This document shows positions 27,565 to 37,369 of a stretch of 64,000 bases of DNA, in pieces. Each line of letters opens with the position of its first letter. The stretch's first letter is position 1. A model generated the notes under the pieces. That model was not told the DNA's origin. It made no database searches and saw only the letters and a list, made by a program, of their open reading frames with translations. This stretch comes from Marinobacter sp. BW6 (GTDB taxonomy: Bacteria; Pseudomonadota; Gammaproteobacteria; Pseudomonadales; Oleiphilaceae), in assembly GCF_008107725.1 (NCBI RefSeq), contig NZ_VIRN01000064.1, positions 620,001 through 684,000 of the forward strand. The letters are read 5' to 3'. Position numbers and translations under genes: made by a program.

Positions 27565-29949
27565 GTGCCATGTCCCGAACGCCCACTGCAATCGCCGGAA
27601 AGCCGGTGGCAGAGCCGGAATGGCCGTGTGTTGCTGGCCGTGGTTGTTGGGTTGGGCGTTACGGATGGGTATGCCGAGACACCGCCGTCAGCGGCGGAAA
27701 TAGACTGGCGGCCCAGAGCAGAGCTGCCAGCCGAGGCCCGGTCCTCGTTGCCCCTTTTCTGCGAAGGGGGGTATCTGCCTTCCGGTCGCACTAATGGCGT
27801 TGGCAGTGCGTTTGCCGTTGGCAGCGATTCTGAGCAACCGCTGGAAGCCAGCGGCTTGAACGCCCGCTACGAGATTGACCGGACGCTGTTTCTTCAGGGT
27901 GATGTCCGCATTCGCCAGGGCGGCTTTCAGGTAACCGGTTCAGAGGCCCGCTACAGCCAGCAGGAGGGCGCAGTATCGGTGCAGGGGCCGCTGGTCAGTC
28001 GCGGCGACGGCTTCCTTCTCACTGGTGAGAACGCGAACTACGACGTCGATAGTGGGCGCCTGGACATCAACACTGCGACATTCCTGCTTCATGGTCCGGA
28101 AATGCGCGGTCGTGCAGGCAGTCTGTCGCGCATCAGCGAGGAACAAGTAGTCATTGAAGATGGCTTTCTGACCACCTGTGGCCCCAGCCAGAATGACTGG
28201 GCCATTGTTGCCTCGGATATCAGGCTGGATCGGGCGCAAGGATTTGGTACCGCGAAACACGTTCGATTGGAAGTCCTGGATGTGCCGGTGTTCTATTGGC
28301 CGTGGGCGAGCTTTCCCATTGATGATCGCCGCAAGTCCGGTTTCCTTTACCCGCAGTTCGGCTCTTCCAGTGCCGGCAGCGGCGGCTTTCTTGCCGTGCC
28401 CTACTACTTCAATCTGGCACCCCATTACGACGCGACGCTGACGCCCCAGTACATTCATGGCCGGGGCCTGTTCAACGAAGTCGAAGGCCGGTACCTCAGC
28501 TCTCTCGGGGAAACTACCCTGCAGCTTGGGTACATCGGCAATGATTCGGCGTTCCGGGAGGAAAATCCCGGTGAGTCCGGTGAGCGCTGGGCCCTCGATG
28601 CCACCACTCGCGCTGCCCTGGGTCGTGGCTGGCGGGGCTACGGAGATTTTTCCGTGGTGAGCGACGAGGACTATCTCAGCGATCTGAACCGCAGCCTGGA
28701 GATCAACCAGGCAACCCATTTGCAAAGAAAGGGCGGGGTGACCTACCGAAGCGACAAGCAGTATTTCGATGCCTACCTCAATGACTACCAGACCATCAGT
28801 GATCGCATAGCCGATGTGGACAAGCCCTATGCCCAGTTGCCGGAAGTCATCTACGCGGGGCAGACCGGTGCCGGTATTGTGGAGGCCAATCTGGAAAGCC
28901 AGTACACAGTGTTTTACCGGGAGAACGAAGCACTGACCGGTCTGGACCGGGCCAATGGCCAGCGTTTCCGGGCGCGGCCGGAGCTGGCGTTGCCGATGCG
29001 GGCCTTGTGGGGGTTCAGCCGGCCGTCGGTGAGCCTTGATTACACCCGCTACGATCTGGATGACTACGAATTGGGCGATGGTACCTTTGATCGCACTGTG
29101 CCGGTTGCCGAATGGGATAACGGGTTGTATTTCGACCGACAGAGCAGCCTGTTTGATGTGCCCTACAACCAGACTCTGGAGCCCCGGCTCTATTACGCCT
29201 GGGCCGATGCCGATCCGGACCAGAACGACATCCCGGATTTCGATACCGACCTTCAGACCTTTCGTTTTGAACAGCTGTTTCGCCCTGACCGCTTTACCGG
29301 CGGTGACCGGGTGGGCGATGCCAACCAGTTGACGGTTGCCCTGACCAGCCGTTTCAATGACCTGCTCACCGGGGCAGAGCGTGCCCGGTTCAGTATTGGC
29401 CAGGTCCAGTATTTTGAGGATCGCGAGGTGACCCTGTTTGGTGAAGGTGCCGGCACCCGGAGCCGTTCACCGCTAGCGGGTGAAGTGGTGCTTAACCCGC
29501 TCGATACTCTGGAGATCCGGTCGTCCGGCCTCTGGGATCCAGATACCGGCAATACCGAGGAAGGCCGGAGCCAGCTGACCTTCCACTCCAGTGATTATCG
29601 CTACCTGGCTAGCGTCGGGCACACGTACAGCAGGGATGAACTGGAACAGTCCGATATAGCGGCGGTTTTCCCGGTATCGGACCGTGTTAGTCTGATCGGC
29701 CGCTGGGTCTATGATTCGGATCTTGACCGGACTGTCGGATCCCTTGCCGGGCTGGAATACAATAACTGCTGCTGGAGTGTTCAGGTGGTGCACCAGAACT
29801 ATCTGACCGATGACCGGGAGCTTGAGAGCCGCATACTGTTCCAGATCCAGCTGAAGGGCCTTGGCGGCAGCGATGGTGCCTCATCGAGTATTTCCGAGGC
29901 CATTTACGGTTTTGATGAAAGGGAGCGTCGTCGTTTTGGAACTCCCTGA
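27565..29949 (+). CDS. lptD: LPS assembly outer membrane protein LptD
   Basis: Outer-membrane translocon that inserts lipopolysaccharide together with LptE. At 794 aa it has an N-terminal export signal (about 1-37), an OstA/LptA-like jellyroll (about 90-230) and a C-terminal 26-strand barrel. The disulfide cysteines are present: Cys66 (PLFCEGGY), Cys205 (TTCGPSQ) and the CysCys pair 735-736 (NNCCW). Start codon GTG with AGGA 10 bases upstream; an ATG 5 bases on is in another frame. surA, the chaperone needed for LptD folding, follows directly. Confidence 0.95.
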   Translation: MPCPERPLQSPESRWQSRNGRVLLAVVVGLGVTDGYAETPPSAAEIDWRPRAELPAEARSSLPLFCEGGYLPSGRTNGVGSAFAVGSDSEQPLEASGLNARYEIDRTLFLQGDVRIRQGGFQVTGSEARYSQQEGAVSVQGPLVSRGDGFLLTGENANYDVDSGRLDINTATFLLHGPEMRGRAGSLSRISEEQVVIEDGFLTTCGPSQNDWAIVASDIRLDRAQGFGTAKHVRLEVLDVPVFYWPWASFPIDDRRKSGFLYPQFGSSSAGSGGFLAVPYYFNLAPHYDATLTPQYIHGRGLFNEVEGRYLSSLGETTLQLGYIGNDSAFREENPGESGERWALDATTRAALGRGWRGYGDFSVVSDEDYLSDLNRSLEINQATHLQRKGGVTYRSDKQYFDAYLNDYQTISDRIADVDKPYAQLPEVIYAGQTGAGIVEANLESQYTVFYRENEALTGLDRANGQRFRARPELALPMRALWGFSRPSVSLDYTRYDLDDYELGDGTFDRTVPVAEWDNGLYFDRQSSLFDVPYNQTLEPRLYYAWADADPDQNDIPDFDTDLQTFRFEQLFRPDRFTGGDRVGDANQLTVALTSRFNDLLTGAERARFSIGQVQYFEDREVTLFGEGAGTRSRSPLAGEVVLNPLDTLEIRSSGLWDPDTGNTEEGRSQLTFHSSDYRYLASVGHTYSRDELEQSDIAAVFPVSDRVSLIGRWVYDSDLDRTVGSLAGLEYNNCCWSVQVVHQNYLTDDRELESRILFQIQLKGLGGSDGASSSISEAIYGFDERERRRFGTP

Positions 29950-30013
29950 ATGGATCCTGGACTAAGGCCCCCAAAACGCGAGAAAAGCTCAAATTCTATT
30001 TGCAGAGGTGATT

Positions 30014-31354
30014 ATGAAGGCGACCCTTCGCCATGGTGTACAAACGTTACTGGTTCTTCTTGCCGTTCTGGCCCCGCTGTCTGTTCAGGCCGAGCGTAAG
30101 CTGCTGGATCAGGTGGTGGCCATCGTCGATGAGGATGTCATCCTGCAGACCGAGCTGGAGGCGCGAATCAGCACTATTACCAGTCGTCTCAGTGCACAGG
30201 GCACGGCGCTGCCGCCGCGGCAGGTCCTGGAAGAGCGGGTGCTTGACCAACTGATCACCGAATCGATCCAGATGCAGATGGCCGACCGCGCCGGCATGCG
30301 CATCAGCGATAACGAGCTGAACGAAACCATGGCCAACATTGCCGAGCGCAATGGTATGACCCTGGCGCAGTTTGAAAACCAGCTGGCTGTCGAAGGCGTG
30401 ACCTATAACCAGGCTCGCGAGCAGATCCGTAAAGAGATGCTGACCAGTCGGGTTCAGCAGCGCCAGGTAGGCAACCGCGTTCGGGTAACCGATCGGGAAG
30501 TTGAAAACTACCTGGAAAGCCTGGAGGCCCGGGGTGGCGATAACGCTCAGTACCGGCTGGCGTATATCTTTGTCAGCGTTGACGATCCGTCGGATGAAGC
30601 GGAAGTGGATGCGGCCAGGGAAAAGGCCGAGCGTCTGCGCGATGAGATTGCCAGTGGCCGTGATTTCCGCGAGGTAGCCGTTGCCGAGTCCGATGCCAGT
30701 AACGCCCTGGAAGGTGGGGATATGGGCTGGCGTGGGGAAGGCCAGCTGCCGTCTCTGGTTGCCCCGGTTGTACCGGAGTTGCCGGTGGGTGAACCGTCGG
30801 AAGTTCTGGAGAACAACAGTGGCTTCCACCTGGTGATGGTGATGGACAAGCGCGGTGGCGAGCAGCAGCAGGTGATACAGCAGCATCGTGTCCGTCACAT
30901 CCTGATTCGGCCTTCCGAAGCAACCACCGACAGCCAGGCTGAAACCTTGATCCGGGACCTGTACCAACAGCTTCAGAACGGAGCCAGCTTCAGTGCCCTG
31001 GCCAGGGAGTATTCTGATGACCCGGTGTCCGGTTCCGACGGCGGTAATCTGGACTGGGTGAGTCCTGGGCAGATGGTTCCGGCGTTTGAACAGGCCATGC
31101 TGAATGCCGATATCGGCGAGTTGCGCGGGCCGTTCCGCTCCCAGTTTGGCTGGCATATCCTGCAGGTTCAGGAGCGCCGCCAAAAGGACATCAGCGGCGA
31201 AGTGCGCGACGCCGAGGCTCGCCAGGCCATCTATCGCCGCAAATTCGAGACCGAATTACAGAACTGGCTCCAGGAAATCCGCGATGAGGCCTTCATCGAG
31301 TTCAAGGGCGAGTACGCGAAGGACGCGCCGGCAGAAGAAGAGCCGGTATCCTGA
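30014..31354 (+). CDS. surA: periplasmic chaperone / peptidyl-prolyl isomerase SurA
   Basis: Chaperone for outer-membrane proteins, including LptD. The 446-residue precursor has a signal peptide (ending SVQA), the SurA N-domain ([19 protein letters not shown]), two parvulin domains (about 175-275 and 287-385; RVRHILIR marks the second) and a short C-terminal helix. The ATG at 30014 is chosen because AGAGG stands 7 bases before it; a GTG two codons earlier touches that site. Its stop overlaps the pdxA start by one base. Confidence 0.96.
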   Translation: MKATLRHGVQTLLVLLAVLAPLSVQAERKLLDQVVAIVDEDVILQTELEARISTITSRLSAQGTALPPRQVLEERVLDQLITESIQMQMADRAGMRISDNELNETMANIAERNGMTLAQFENQLAVEGVTYNQAREQIRKEMLTSRVQQRQVGNRVRVTDREVENYLESLEARGGDNAQYRLAYIFVSVDDPSDEAEVDAAREKAERLRDEIASGRDFREVAVAESDASNALEGGDMGWRGEGQLPSLVAPVVPELPVGEPSEVLENNSGFHLVMVMDKRGGEQQQVIQQHRVRHILIRPSEATTDSQAETLIRDLYQQLQNGASFSALAREYSDDPVSGSDGGNLDWVSPGQMVPAFEQAMLNADIGELRGPFRSQFGWHILQVQERRQKDISGEVRDAEARQAIYRRKFETELQNWLQEIRDEAFIEFKGEYAKDAPAEEEPVS

Positions 31355-32364
31355 TGAGTAATCCCGTAGTGCTGGCGCTGACAGCCGGCGAGCCCGCTGG
31401 CATCGGCCCCGAGCTGTGCCTGCAGCTGGCGCTTGAGCCCCGGACTGCTGGTGTCGTCGTGGTTGCCAGCAGGCCGTTGCTGGAAGCCCGTGCGCGACAA
31501 CTGAACCTGTCAGTTGAGCTGCGTCCGTGGCGGCCCGGAGAGTCGCCGCATATGGAAGCTGGCATGTTGTCGGTGTTGCATGTGGAGGGGTGCGCCAGCT
31601 ACGAGGCCGGCAGGCTTGAGACCGGCAGCAGTGCTTATGTTCTCAGGACGCTGGAAGTTGCTGCCAACGGCTGCCTGAGCGGAGATTTTGACGGCATGGT
31701 GACGGCGCCTGTCCACAAAGGCGTAATCAACGACGCCGGCATTGCGTTTAGTGGCCATACCGAGTTTCTGCAGGCCCTTTGCGGAGTTGAGCGGGTCGTC
31801 ATGATGCTGGCGACCGAAGAGCTGCGCGTCGCGCTGGTAACCACCCACTTACCGCTCAAGGACGTATCTGCCGCCATTACCCGGGAGCGCCTGACCCAGG
31901 TGACGCGAATTCTCAATGCCGATTTGAAAAAGTTCTTCGGGATTGCCGGGCCGAGAATACTGGTAACAGGCCTGAACCCCCATGCCGGTGAAGGCGGTCA
32001 CCTCGGTCGGGAGGAAATCGACACCATAGAGCCAACCCTGGAGATTCTGCGGGCCGAGGGAATCTCGCTGACCGGGCCGTTGCCGGCCGACACCCTGTTT
32101 ACACCGCACTGGCTCGATCAGGCCGATGCGGTTCTTGCCATGTATCACGATCAGGGCTTGCCGGTACTGAAGTTTCAGGGCTTTGGTCGTGCTGTGAACA
32201 TTACCCTGGGACTGCCAATTGTCCGCACCTCCGTGGACCATGGTACGGCTCTGGATCTGGCTGGAACCGGCAGGGCTGATGCCGGCAGCCTGCATACGGC
32301 CCTTAAGGTGGGCGAGCAAATGGCTCGTTGTCGCAAATCTGCAATGGAAGAGACCCGTTCGTGA
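31354..32364 (+). CDS. pdxA: 4-hydroxythreonine-4-phosphate dehydrogenase
   Basis: NAD-dependent step in DXP-dependent pyridoxal phosphate synthesis. The 336-residue enzyme has [35 protein letters not shown], the metal-ligand region [14 protein letters not shown] and [11 protein letters not shown]. The start overlaps the surA stop (TGATG) and the stop overlaps the rsmA start (GTGA), so the three genes are translationally coupled. The surA-pdxA-rsmA order is conserved in gammaproteobacteria. Confidence 0.97.
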   Translation: MSNPVVLALTAGEPAGIGPELCLQLALEPRTAGVVVVASRPLLEARARQLNLSVELRPWRPGESPHMEAGMLSVLHVEGCASYEAGRLETGSSAYVLRTLEVAANGCLSGDFDGMVTAPVHKGVINDAGIAFSGHTEFLQALCGVERVVMMLATEELRVALVTTHLPLKDVSAAITRERLTQVTRILNADLKKFFGIAGPRILVTGLNPHAGEGGHLGREEIDTIEPTLEILRAEGISLTGPLPADTLFTPHWLDQADAVLAMYHDQGLPVLKFQGFGRAVNITLGLPIVRTSVDHGTALDLAGTGRADAGSLHTALKVGEQMARCRKSAMEETRS

Positions 32365-33191
32365 GTAACAAAGCCGGCCATCAGGCCAGAAAGCGGTTTG
32401 GCCAGAACTTCCTGCATGATCCAGGGGTCATAGAGCAGATCATCCGTGCGATTCATCCGAAACCCGATGACTCCATCGTGGAAATTGGGCCCGGCCTGGG
32501 CGCGTTGACCGAAGAAATATTGGCCGTGAACCCGAGGCTCCAGGTTGTGGAGCTGGACCGTGACCTGATACCGGTGCTGCGCACCAAGTTCTTCAACTAC
32601 CCCGAGTTCCGGATTCACGAGGCGGATGCACTAAAGTTTGATTTCAGTCAGCTCATGGTTGATCGTCCCCTGAGGATCATCGGTAACCTGCCTTACAATA
32701 TATCGACGCCCCTGATCTTCCACCTGCTGTCCCAGGCGGGCGTTGTGCAGGATATGCACTTCATGCTGCAAAAAGAGGTGGTGCAGCGGATGGCCGCGGT
32801 TCCGGGCGACAACAATTACGGGCGCCTTGGCATCATGACGCAGTACTTCTGCAGGGTGCAGCCGTTGTTTGAGGTGGGCCCTGGCGCTTTCCGCCCGGCG
32901 CCCAAAGTGGATTCGGCTATTGTCCGGCTGGTACCTCACAAGACCTTGCCCCACCCGGCAAAGGATTTGGTGACGCTCCAGGCAGTGGTCCGCACGGCGT
33001 TCAACGCGCGCCGGAAAACCCTTCGCAAGGCGCTCGGCGGTATGGTGTCGGTCGAGCAGCTCCAGAGTCTGGGCATCAATGATGGCCTGCGCCCCGAGAA
33101 CCTCGGATTGGCCGATTACGTGACCATTGCAGACCTGCTGGTTGATGAGAAGGGCTCAACTAATCCGGCCAACGAGGTAAGTGATGACTGA
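32361..33191 (+). CDS. rsmA: 16S rRNA (adenine1518-N6/adenine1519-N6)-dimethyltransferase
   Basis: KsgA/RsmA dimethylates two adenines near the 3' end of 16S rRNA during 30S maturation. The 276-residue protein has [10 protein letters not shown], the SAM motif [10 protein letters not shown] (41-50) and the catalytic NLPYNIS (109-115). The GTG start at 32361 overlaps the pdxA stop. The 3' end overlaps apaH by 8 bases. The apaG gene usually found between rsmA and apaH is absent here. Confidence 0.96.
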   Translation: MSNKAGHQARKRFGQNFLHDPGVIEQIIRAIHPKPDDSIVEIGPGLGALTEEILAVNPRLQVVELDRDLIPVLRTKFFNYPEFRIHEADALKFDFSQLMVDRPLRIIGNLPYNISTPLIFHLLSQAGVVQDMHFMLQKEVVQRMAAVPGDNNYGRLGIMTQYFCRVQPLFEVGPGAFRPAPKVDSAIVRLVPHKTLPHPAKDLVTLQAVVRTAFNARRKTLRKALGGMVSVEQLQSLGINDGLRPENLGLADYVTIADLLVDEKGSTNPANEVSDD

Positions 33192-33984
33192 CTACGCCAT
33201 AGGCGATATTCAGGGCTGTTACGAACGCCTGAGGGATGTCCTGGACAAAGTGGATTTCTCTCCTTCTCGTGACCGTTTGTGGGTAGCGGGCGACCTGATC
33301 AATCGTGGGCCGTCCTCACTGGCAACCTTGAGGTATATCGAAAGCCTTGGTGATTCGGCGGTGGTGGTGCTCGGCAATCATGACCTGCATCTGCTGGCGG
33401 TGTCCCTGGGTGGTCATCAGACGCGCCGCAAAGACACCCTTGCCGATATTCTGGAAGCACCTGATTACGACCGATTGGTGAATTGGCTCCGGCAGCAGAA
33501 TCTGTGCGTTCAGGATCCAGTCCGGAATCTGGTGATGACCCACGCCGGTTTGCCTCATATATGGTCTGTCGGCGAGGCCATGGCGTGTGCTCAGGAAGTG
33601 GAAGCGGTGATCCGGGGCGATGCAGCAGAGGAATACTTCACCCAGATGTACGGGAACCAGCCCGAACGCTGGGACGAATCCCTGCAAGGTATGGACCGCT
33701 GGCGGGTCATTACCAATTATTTCACCCGCATGCGCTTTATTGCTGAGGATGGCACCCTGGAGCTGGCGGCCAAGGAAGCTGTCGACAGCGCCCCTGAAGG
33801 TTTCGAGCCGTGGTTTCATTTCCCTCGGAATGACGATGTCCGAGTGGTGTTTGGCCACTGGGCAGCCCTGGAAGGAAAAACCGGCAGCGACCGGTTTATA
33901 GGCCTGGATACCGGATGTGTCTGGGGCGGCGCATTGACCATGATGAACCTGGATTCAGGAGAAAAGATCCACTGTGACTGCTGA
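33184..33984 (+). CDS. apaH: symmetrical diadenosine tetraphosphatase
   Basis: Hydrolyses Ap4A to two ADP and removes Np4 caps from RNA. The 266-residue metallophosphatase has GDIQGCYE, GDLINRGP, LGNHDLHLLA and FGHWAALEG, holding the two-metal site. The ATG at 33184 is preceded by AGGTAAGTG; a GTG one codon earlier is also possible. It overlaps rsmA upstream by 8 bases and the DUF423 gene downstream by 11 bases. Confidence 0.96.
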   Translation: MTDYAIGDIQGCYERLRDVLDKVDFSPSRDRLWVAGDLINRGPSSLATLRYIESLGDSAVVVLGNHDLHLLAVSLGGHQTRRKDTLADILEAPDYDRLVNWLRQQNLCVQDPVRNLVMTHAGLPHIWSVGEAMACAQEVEAVIRGDAAEEYFTQMYGNQPERWDESLQGMDRWRVITNYFTRMRFIAEDGTLELAAKEAVDSAPEGFEPWFHFPRNDDVRVVFGHWAALEGKTGSDRFIGLDTGCVWGGALTMMNLDSGEKIHCDC

Positions 33985-34387
33985 GTCCGTACAAGAGGCG
34001 ACCGGCCGTGTGCTTGGGTTTCCGCTGGTTGCGGGAGCCTTCCTGGCGCTTCTGGCGGTGATGGCTGGCGCCTTTGGGGCACATGGGCTGCGCAACCTGG
34101 TCAGTGAACGTAGCCTTGAAGTTTTCCAGACCGCCGTCACATATCAGATGTACCATTCCGTAGCGCTGGTTCTGTTGGCATTGCTGGCCGGACAGAGCCT
34201 CCCCAGAAAGTTGCTGGGTTGGTCGGCGGGTTTTTTTCTGGCCGGCATCCTGTTGTTCAGCGGCAGTCTTTATTTGCTGGTGCTGACAGACATCCGCTGG
34301 ATCGGTCCGATAACTCCCCTGGGCGGAGTATGCTTCATGGTGGGTTGGGCGCTGTTAATAACCGCCGGCCTAAGCCGGAACAAGTGA
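33974..34387 (+). CDS. DUF423 family inner membrane protein
   Basis: A 137-residue protein with four predicted helices, similar to E. coli YgdD (DUF423). The blocks AVMAGAFGAHGLRNLV and YQMYHSVALVLLAL are characteristic. Function unknown. The GTG start overlaps the apaH end by 11 bases, with AGGAG upstream, so it is probably the last gene of the surA-apaH run. Confidence 0.88.
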   Translation: MTAESVQEATGRVLGFPLVAGAFLALLAVMAGAFGAHGLRNLVSERSLEVFQTAVTYQMYHSVALVLLALLAGQSLPRKLLGWSAGFFLAGILLFSGSLYLLVLTDIRWIGPITPLGGVCFMVGWALLITAGLSRNK

Positions 34388-34412
34388 TGAATACAGAGGT
34401 TCAAGAGTCACG

Positions 34413-34613
34413 ATGCAGGTTCAGGTAAATGGCAATGCAATGGAGCTGCCGAACGGCGCAACCATTGCCACGCTGATTGAAAAGATGGCTCTCGCAGGCA
34501 AGCGGCTGGCGGTTGAGGTGAACGAGGACATAGTCCCACGAAGCCGGCACCCGGAATTTACCCTGAGCGATGGTGACCGTGTTGAAGTTGTGCACGCGAT
34601 TGGCGGCGGCTGA
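34413..34613 (+). CDS. thiS: sulfur carrier protein ThiS
   Basis: A 66-residue ubiquitin-like protein ending in GlyGly (HAIGGG). ThiF adenylates this tail and it becomes a thiocarboxylate that donates sulfur to the thiazole ring made by ThiG. The GlyGly terminus plus the adjacent thiG gene identify it. It lies 72 bases ahead of thiG. No ThiF, ThiH or ThiO gene is near, and I saw no TPP riboswitch in the gap upstream. Confidence 0.93.
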   Translation: MQVQVNGNAMELPNGATIATLIEKMALAGKRLAVEVNEDIVPRSRHPEFTLSDGDRVEVVHAIGGG

Positions 34614-34685
34614 ACAGGGCGGTCCGCTAAACCCGCCAACCACGGCGGTTTCCATCCTTCAGTATTCAAATTATTCAGGAACACT

Positions 34686-35495
34686 ATGACAGAGACATCC
34701 GAATTCCAGCTTCCAGAAGACAAACCGCTCGAAATTGCCGGGCGGGTCTACCAATCCCGTTTGCTCGTCGGCACCGGCAAATATCGAGATATGATGGAAA
34801 CCGGTCACGCCATCGAGTCCAGTGGTGCGGAAATTGTCACCGTTGCGGTTCGCCGTACCAATCTTGGGCAGAATCCCGATGAGCCGAATCTGCTGGATGT
34901 GATTTCCCCGGACAGCTATACCATTTTGCCCAACACGGCCGGTTGCTACACCGCGAAAGATGCCGTACGCACCTGCAAGCTGGCCCGTGAGCTTCTGGAT
35001 GGTCATGATCTGGTGAAGCTGGAGGTCCTTGGTGAAGAGAAGACCCTTTACCCGAACATGACCGAAACGCTGGTGGCCGCCGAGGAGCTTATCAAGGATG
35101 GTTTCAAGGTGATGGTCTACTGCTCGGATGACCCCCTGCTGGCAAAGCGCCTGGAAGACATGGGTTGTGTGGCTATCATGCCGCTTGGCGCGCCAATAGG
35201 CTCCGGGCTGGGTATCCAGAACCGGTACAACATTCGCCTGATCGTCGAGAACGCCAATGTGCCGGTGCTCGTGGATGCCGGTGTCGGCACCGCGTCTGAC
35301 GCCACCATCGCCATGGAGTTGGGCTGCGACGGCGTATTGATGAACACCGCGATTGCCCAGGCCAAAGACCCGATCAGGATGGCCAATGCCATGCGCCTGG
35401 CTATCGAGGCTGGCCGGGAAGCCTACCTGGCGGGCCGGATGCCCAAGAAGCTCTATGCCAGCGCATCCTCGCCCATTGATGGCACCTTCTTCTGA
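34686..35495 (+). CDS. thiG: thiazole synthase
   Basis: Forms the thiazole phosphate of thiamine from DXP, dehydroglycine and ThiS thiocarboxylate. The 269-residue TIM-barrel protein has [15 protein letters not shown], the Schiff-base Lys111 in VKLEVLG, and [10 protein letters not shown] and [11 protein letters not shown] for phosphate binding. An AGGAA ribosome-binding site is present. Confidence 0.97.
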   Translation: MTETSEFQLPEDKPLEIAGRVYQSRLLVGTGKYRDMMETGHAIESSGAEIVTVAVRRTNLGQNPDEPNLLDVISPDSYTILPNTAGCYTAKDAVRTCKLARELLDGHDLVKLEVLGEEKTLYPNMTETLVAAEELIKDGFKVMVYCSDDPLLAKRLEDMGCVAIMPLGAPIGSGLGIQNRYNIRLIVENANVPVLVDAGVGTASDATIAMELGCDGVLMNTAIAQAKDPIRMANAMRLAIEAGREAYLAGRMPKKLYASASSPIDGTFF

Positions 35496-35527
35496 TCTCG
35501 GGCACAATCCTGACTAACGATAACTGA

Positions 35528-35551
35528 GGGCCGGCATTGAACGACCGGCCC
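35528..35551. other. GC-rich hairpin between thiG and slmA
   Basis: A 7-bp perfect stem (GGGCCGG with CCGGCCC) and a 10-base loop lie 33 bases past the thiG stop. No T tract follows on either strand, so its role in termination is uncertain. Confidence 0.35.
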
Positions 35552-35585
35552 CGAAAACGATAAATCAGAGCGCTGCTGTCCTGCC

Positions 35586-36173
35586 ATGACTGATCAGAAA
35601 CCCAGTCGCCGAGAGGCGATTCTCCATGCTCTTGTGGAACTCCTTGAGACCGATCCGGGTGCCCGCATCACCACCGCCGGCCTCGCCAAATCCGTTGGCG
35701 TTACTGAGGCGGCCTTATATCGTCACTTTCCCAGCAAGCGGAAAATGTTCGAGGCGCTCATCGAGTTCGCTGAAGAGGCCGTGTTCTCCCGCTGTCAGGT
35801 GATCCTGCAGGAGCAGGAGGACGTGCGGGTTCGCCTCCAGCAACTGGTGCACCTGGTACTGGTGTTCGCGGAGCGCAACCCTGGCCTGTGCTGTGTGCTG
35901 ACCGGAGACGCGCTGATGGGCGAAAACGACACTCTGCGCAAACGTGCTTCCCAGTTCTTCGAGCGCCTGGAAACCCAGGTTCGGCAAACCCTCAAGGAAG
36001 GCGAGATCCGCCAGGGCCTGCGGCCAAGAACCACATCCGCTCGAGGCGCAGATTTCGTCCTGGTGTTCGTGGAAGGCCGGATTCAGCGGTTTATCCGCTC
36101 GTCGTTCTCACGGTTGCCTTCCACTGACTTCGACGAGAGTTGGGGGTTGGTTGCCGAGGGTGTTTGGGGTTGA
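35586..36173 (+). CDS. slmA: nucleoid occlusion factor SlmA (TetR fold)
   Basis: DNA-bound inhibitor of FtsZ ring assembly over the chromosome. The 195-residue TetR-fold protein aligns with E. coli SlmA over its whole length. The helix-turn-helix at about 29-48 has ITTAGLAKSVGVTEAALYRHFPSK, and RNPGLCCVLTGDALMGEN and FVEGRIQRFIRS match the FtsZ-interacting body. It is not beside dut/coaBC as in E. coli. The ribosome-binding site is weak. Confidence 0.93.
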   Translation: MTDQKPSRREAILHALVELLETDPGARITTAGLAKSVGVTEAALYRHFPSKRKMFEALIEFAEEAVFSRCQVILQEQEDVRVRLQQLVHLVLVFAERNPGLCCVLTGDALMGENDTLRKRASQFFERLETQVRQTLKEGEIRQGLRPRTTSARGADFVLVFVEGRIQRFIRSSFSRLPSTDFDESWGLVAEGVWG

Positions 36174-36278
36174 GTTTTTCGTTCGCCTCTTAAAGATTCC
36201 TAGCCTGCTTGGCCTGGAGTTTAGGCGAGGGCAGGAAGGGCTTTCCGATATCTCTCCAATGATAGAATCACGAAGCCT

Positions 36279-36369
36279 GTAGGTTGGATTAGGCGAAGCC
36301 GTAATCCAACAAAACACTTTTGGAATACTTTCACTGTGTCGGATTACGACTTCGTCTAATCCGACCTAC
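36279..36369. repeat. paired REP sequences in inverted orientation (REPIN-like)
   Basis: Two 33-base arms (36279-36311 and 36337-36369) are near-perfect inverted copies separated by 25 bases. Each arm is itself palindromic (GTTGGATTA, loop, TAATCCAAC). Sequences beginning GTAGGTYGGATTAGGCGAAG are a familiar dispersed REP type in gammaproteobacteria. It fills the middle of the 315-base gap 36174-36488. In the rest of that gap I see no gene or clear promoter. Confidence 0.8.
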
Positions 36370-36488
36370 CAAATTTCTCCAGATGAATTCGCGATATCAC
36401 CGTAGCGATGTCGGAGCGGGTTCCCGTCCTGTGCCCGCCCCGAAGTTAACAGGTTAGTGACAACCCCCGAAGGCAATCACAAGCATAA

Positions 36489-37313
36489 TCAGTCGTACCC
36501 CGAGGCAGACCGAAGGATAGACCGAACAGGCTCCCAGAGAGCCGGCGCCGAGATCAGGATATCGCGGCCCCAGAGGTCGGCAGGGTAGCCCTCAGGCACT
36601 TCACTGAAATGGCCAGCTGTGGCGCCTGCTTCCAGGGCGATCAGGCGGGCGGCCGCGAAGTCCCAGGGGCTGACGTTTTCATAGTAGATATCCAGTCGGC
36701 CACAGGCCACCCAGCAGATATCCAGTGCCGCGGAACCTATACGGCGCAGGTCGCGGCATTGGTGAATCATGGCATCCAGGCGTTTGACCAGCGGTTCCAG
36801 GGCGTCCTTGGTGTAGGGGAAGCCGGTGGCAAACAGGGCATCACGGGGCACGGTGGCGCCGCTGTGGCGGATCGGGCGGTTGTTCAGGGTAGCACCTTCG
36901 GAGCGAGTCGCCCGGAAGGTTTCGCCGGGGAAGGGCGCATGCACCACTCCGGCCTGAACGCGACCTTTTTCAGCATAGGCAATGGAAACCGCTACCTGGG
37001 GATGGCCGTAGGCATAATTCACGGTGCCATCGATGGGGTCCACGATCCAGAGGGGGGTGTCCAGCTCCTCGGCCTGGCTAAGGTCCGGCATGGTTTCTTC
37101 GGAGAGAATTCGGTGGCCGGGGAAGCGTTTGCGGATGGCTCCGGTGATGAATTCGTCGGCCATCACGTCGGCGTGGGTTACCAGTTCGGTCTGATGCTTG
37201 TAGTCGGTGCGCAGGGTGTTGCTGTCCCGCTCGCGGCGAATCAGTTCGCCGGCTTCCCGGGCCAGGTTTTCGGCAAAGTCGGTAATCTCGAGTAGAGAAA
37301 CAGAATCAGACAT
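36489..37313 (-). CDS. inositol monophosphatase family protein
   Basis: A 274-residue Mg-dependent, Li-sensitive-type phosphatase. The metal sites are Glu72-Glu73 (SEET), Asp92 and Asp95 in WIVDPIDGT (89-97), and Asp218 in SPWDFAAARLIALEAGA. The family includes SuhB (inositol monophosphatase), CysQ and HisN; the GTVNYAYGHP stretch is IMPase-like, but the substrate cannot be fixed. It lies downstream of the aminotransferase on the same strand with a 56-base gap. Confidence 0.9.
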   Translation of the reverse strand: MSDSVSLLEITDFAENLAREAGELIRRERDSNTLRTDYKHQTELVTHADVMADEFITGAIRKRFPGHRILSEETMPDLSQAEELDTPLWIVDPIDGTVNYAYGHPQVAVSIAYAEKGRVQAGVVHAPFPGETFRATRSEGATLNNRPIRHSGATVPRDALFATGFPYTKDALEPLVKRLDAMIHQCRDLRRIGSAALDICWVACGRLDIYYENVSPWDFAAARLIALEAGATAGHFSEVPEGYPADLWGRDILISAPALWEPVRSILRSASGYD

Positions 37314-37369
37314 GGCGCCCCCGTTGATATCCCGTTAGAGAATGAGGGCGCCAGTCTAGCACGGCAGGA

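Noticed and set aside
30047..31183. Long open frame antisense to surA (378 codons)
   Set aside because: The sense frame encodes an intact, highly conserved SurA. The antisense product is unlike any protein I know, is rich in His/Gln/Leu typical of reverse-strand reading in GC-rich genes, and has no ribosome-binding site.
34388..34412. TPP riboswitch before thiS
   Set aside because: The gap between the DUF423 gene and thiS is 25 bases, far too short for a THI element, and none of its conserved blocks are visible nearby.
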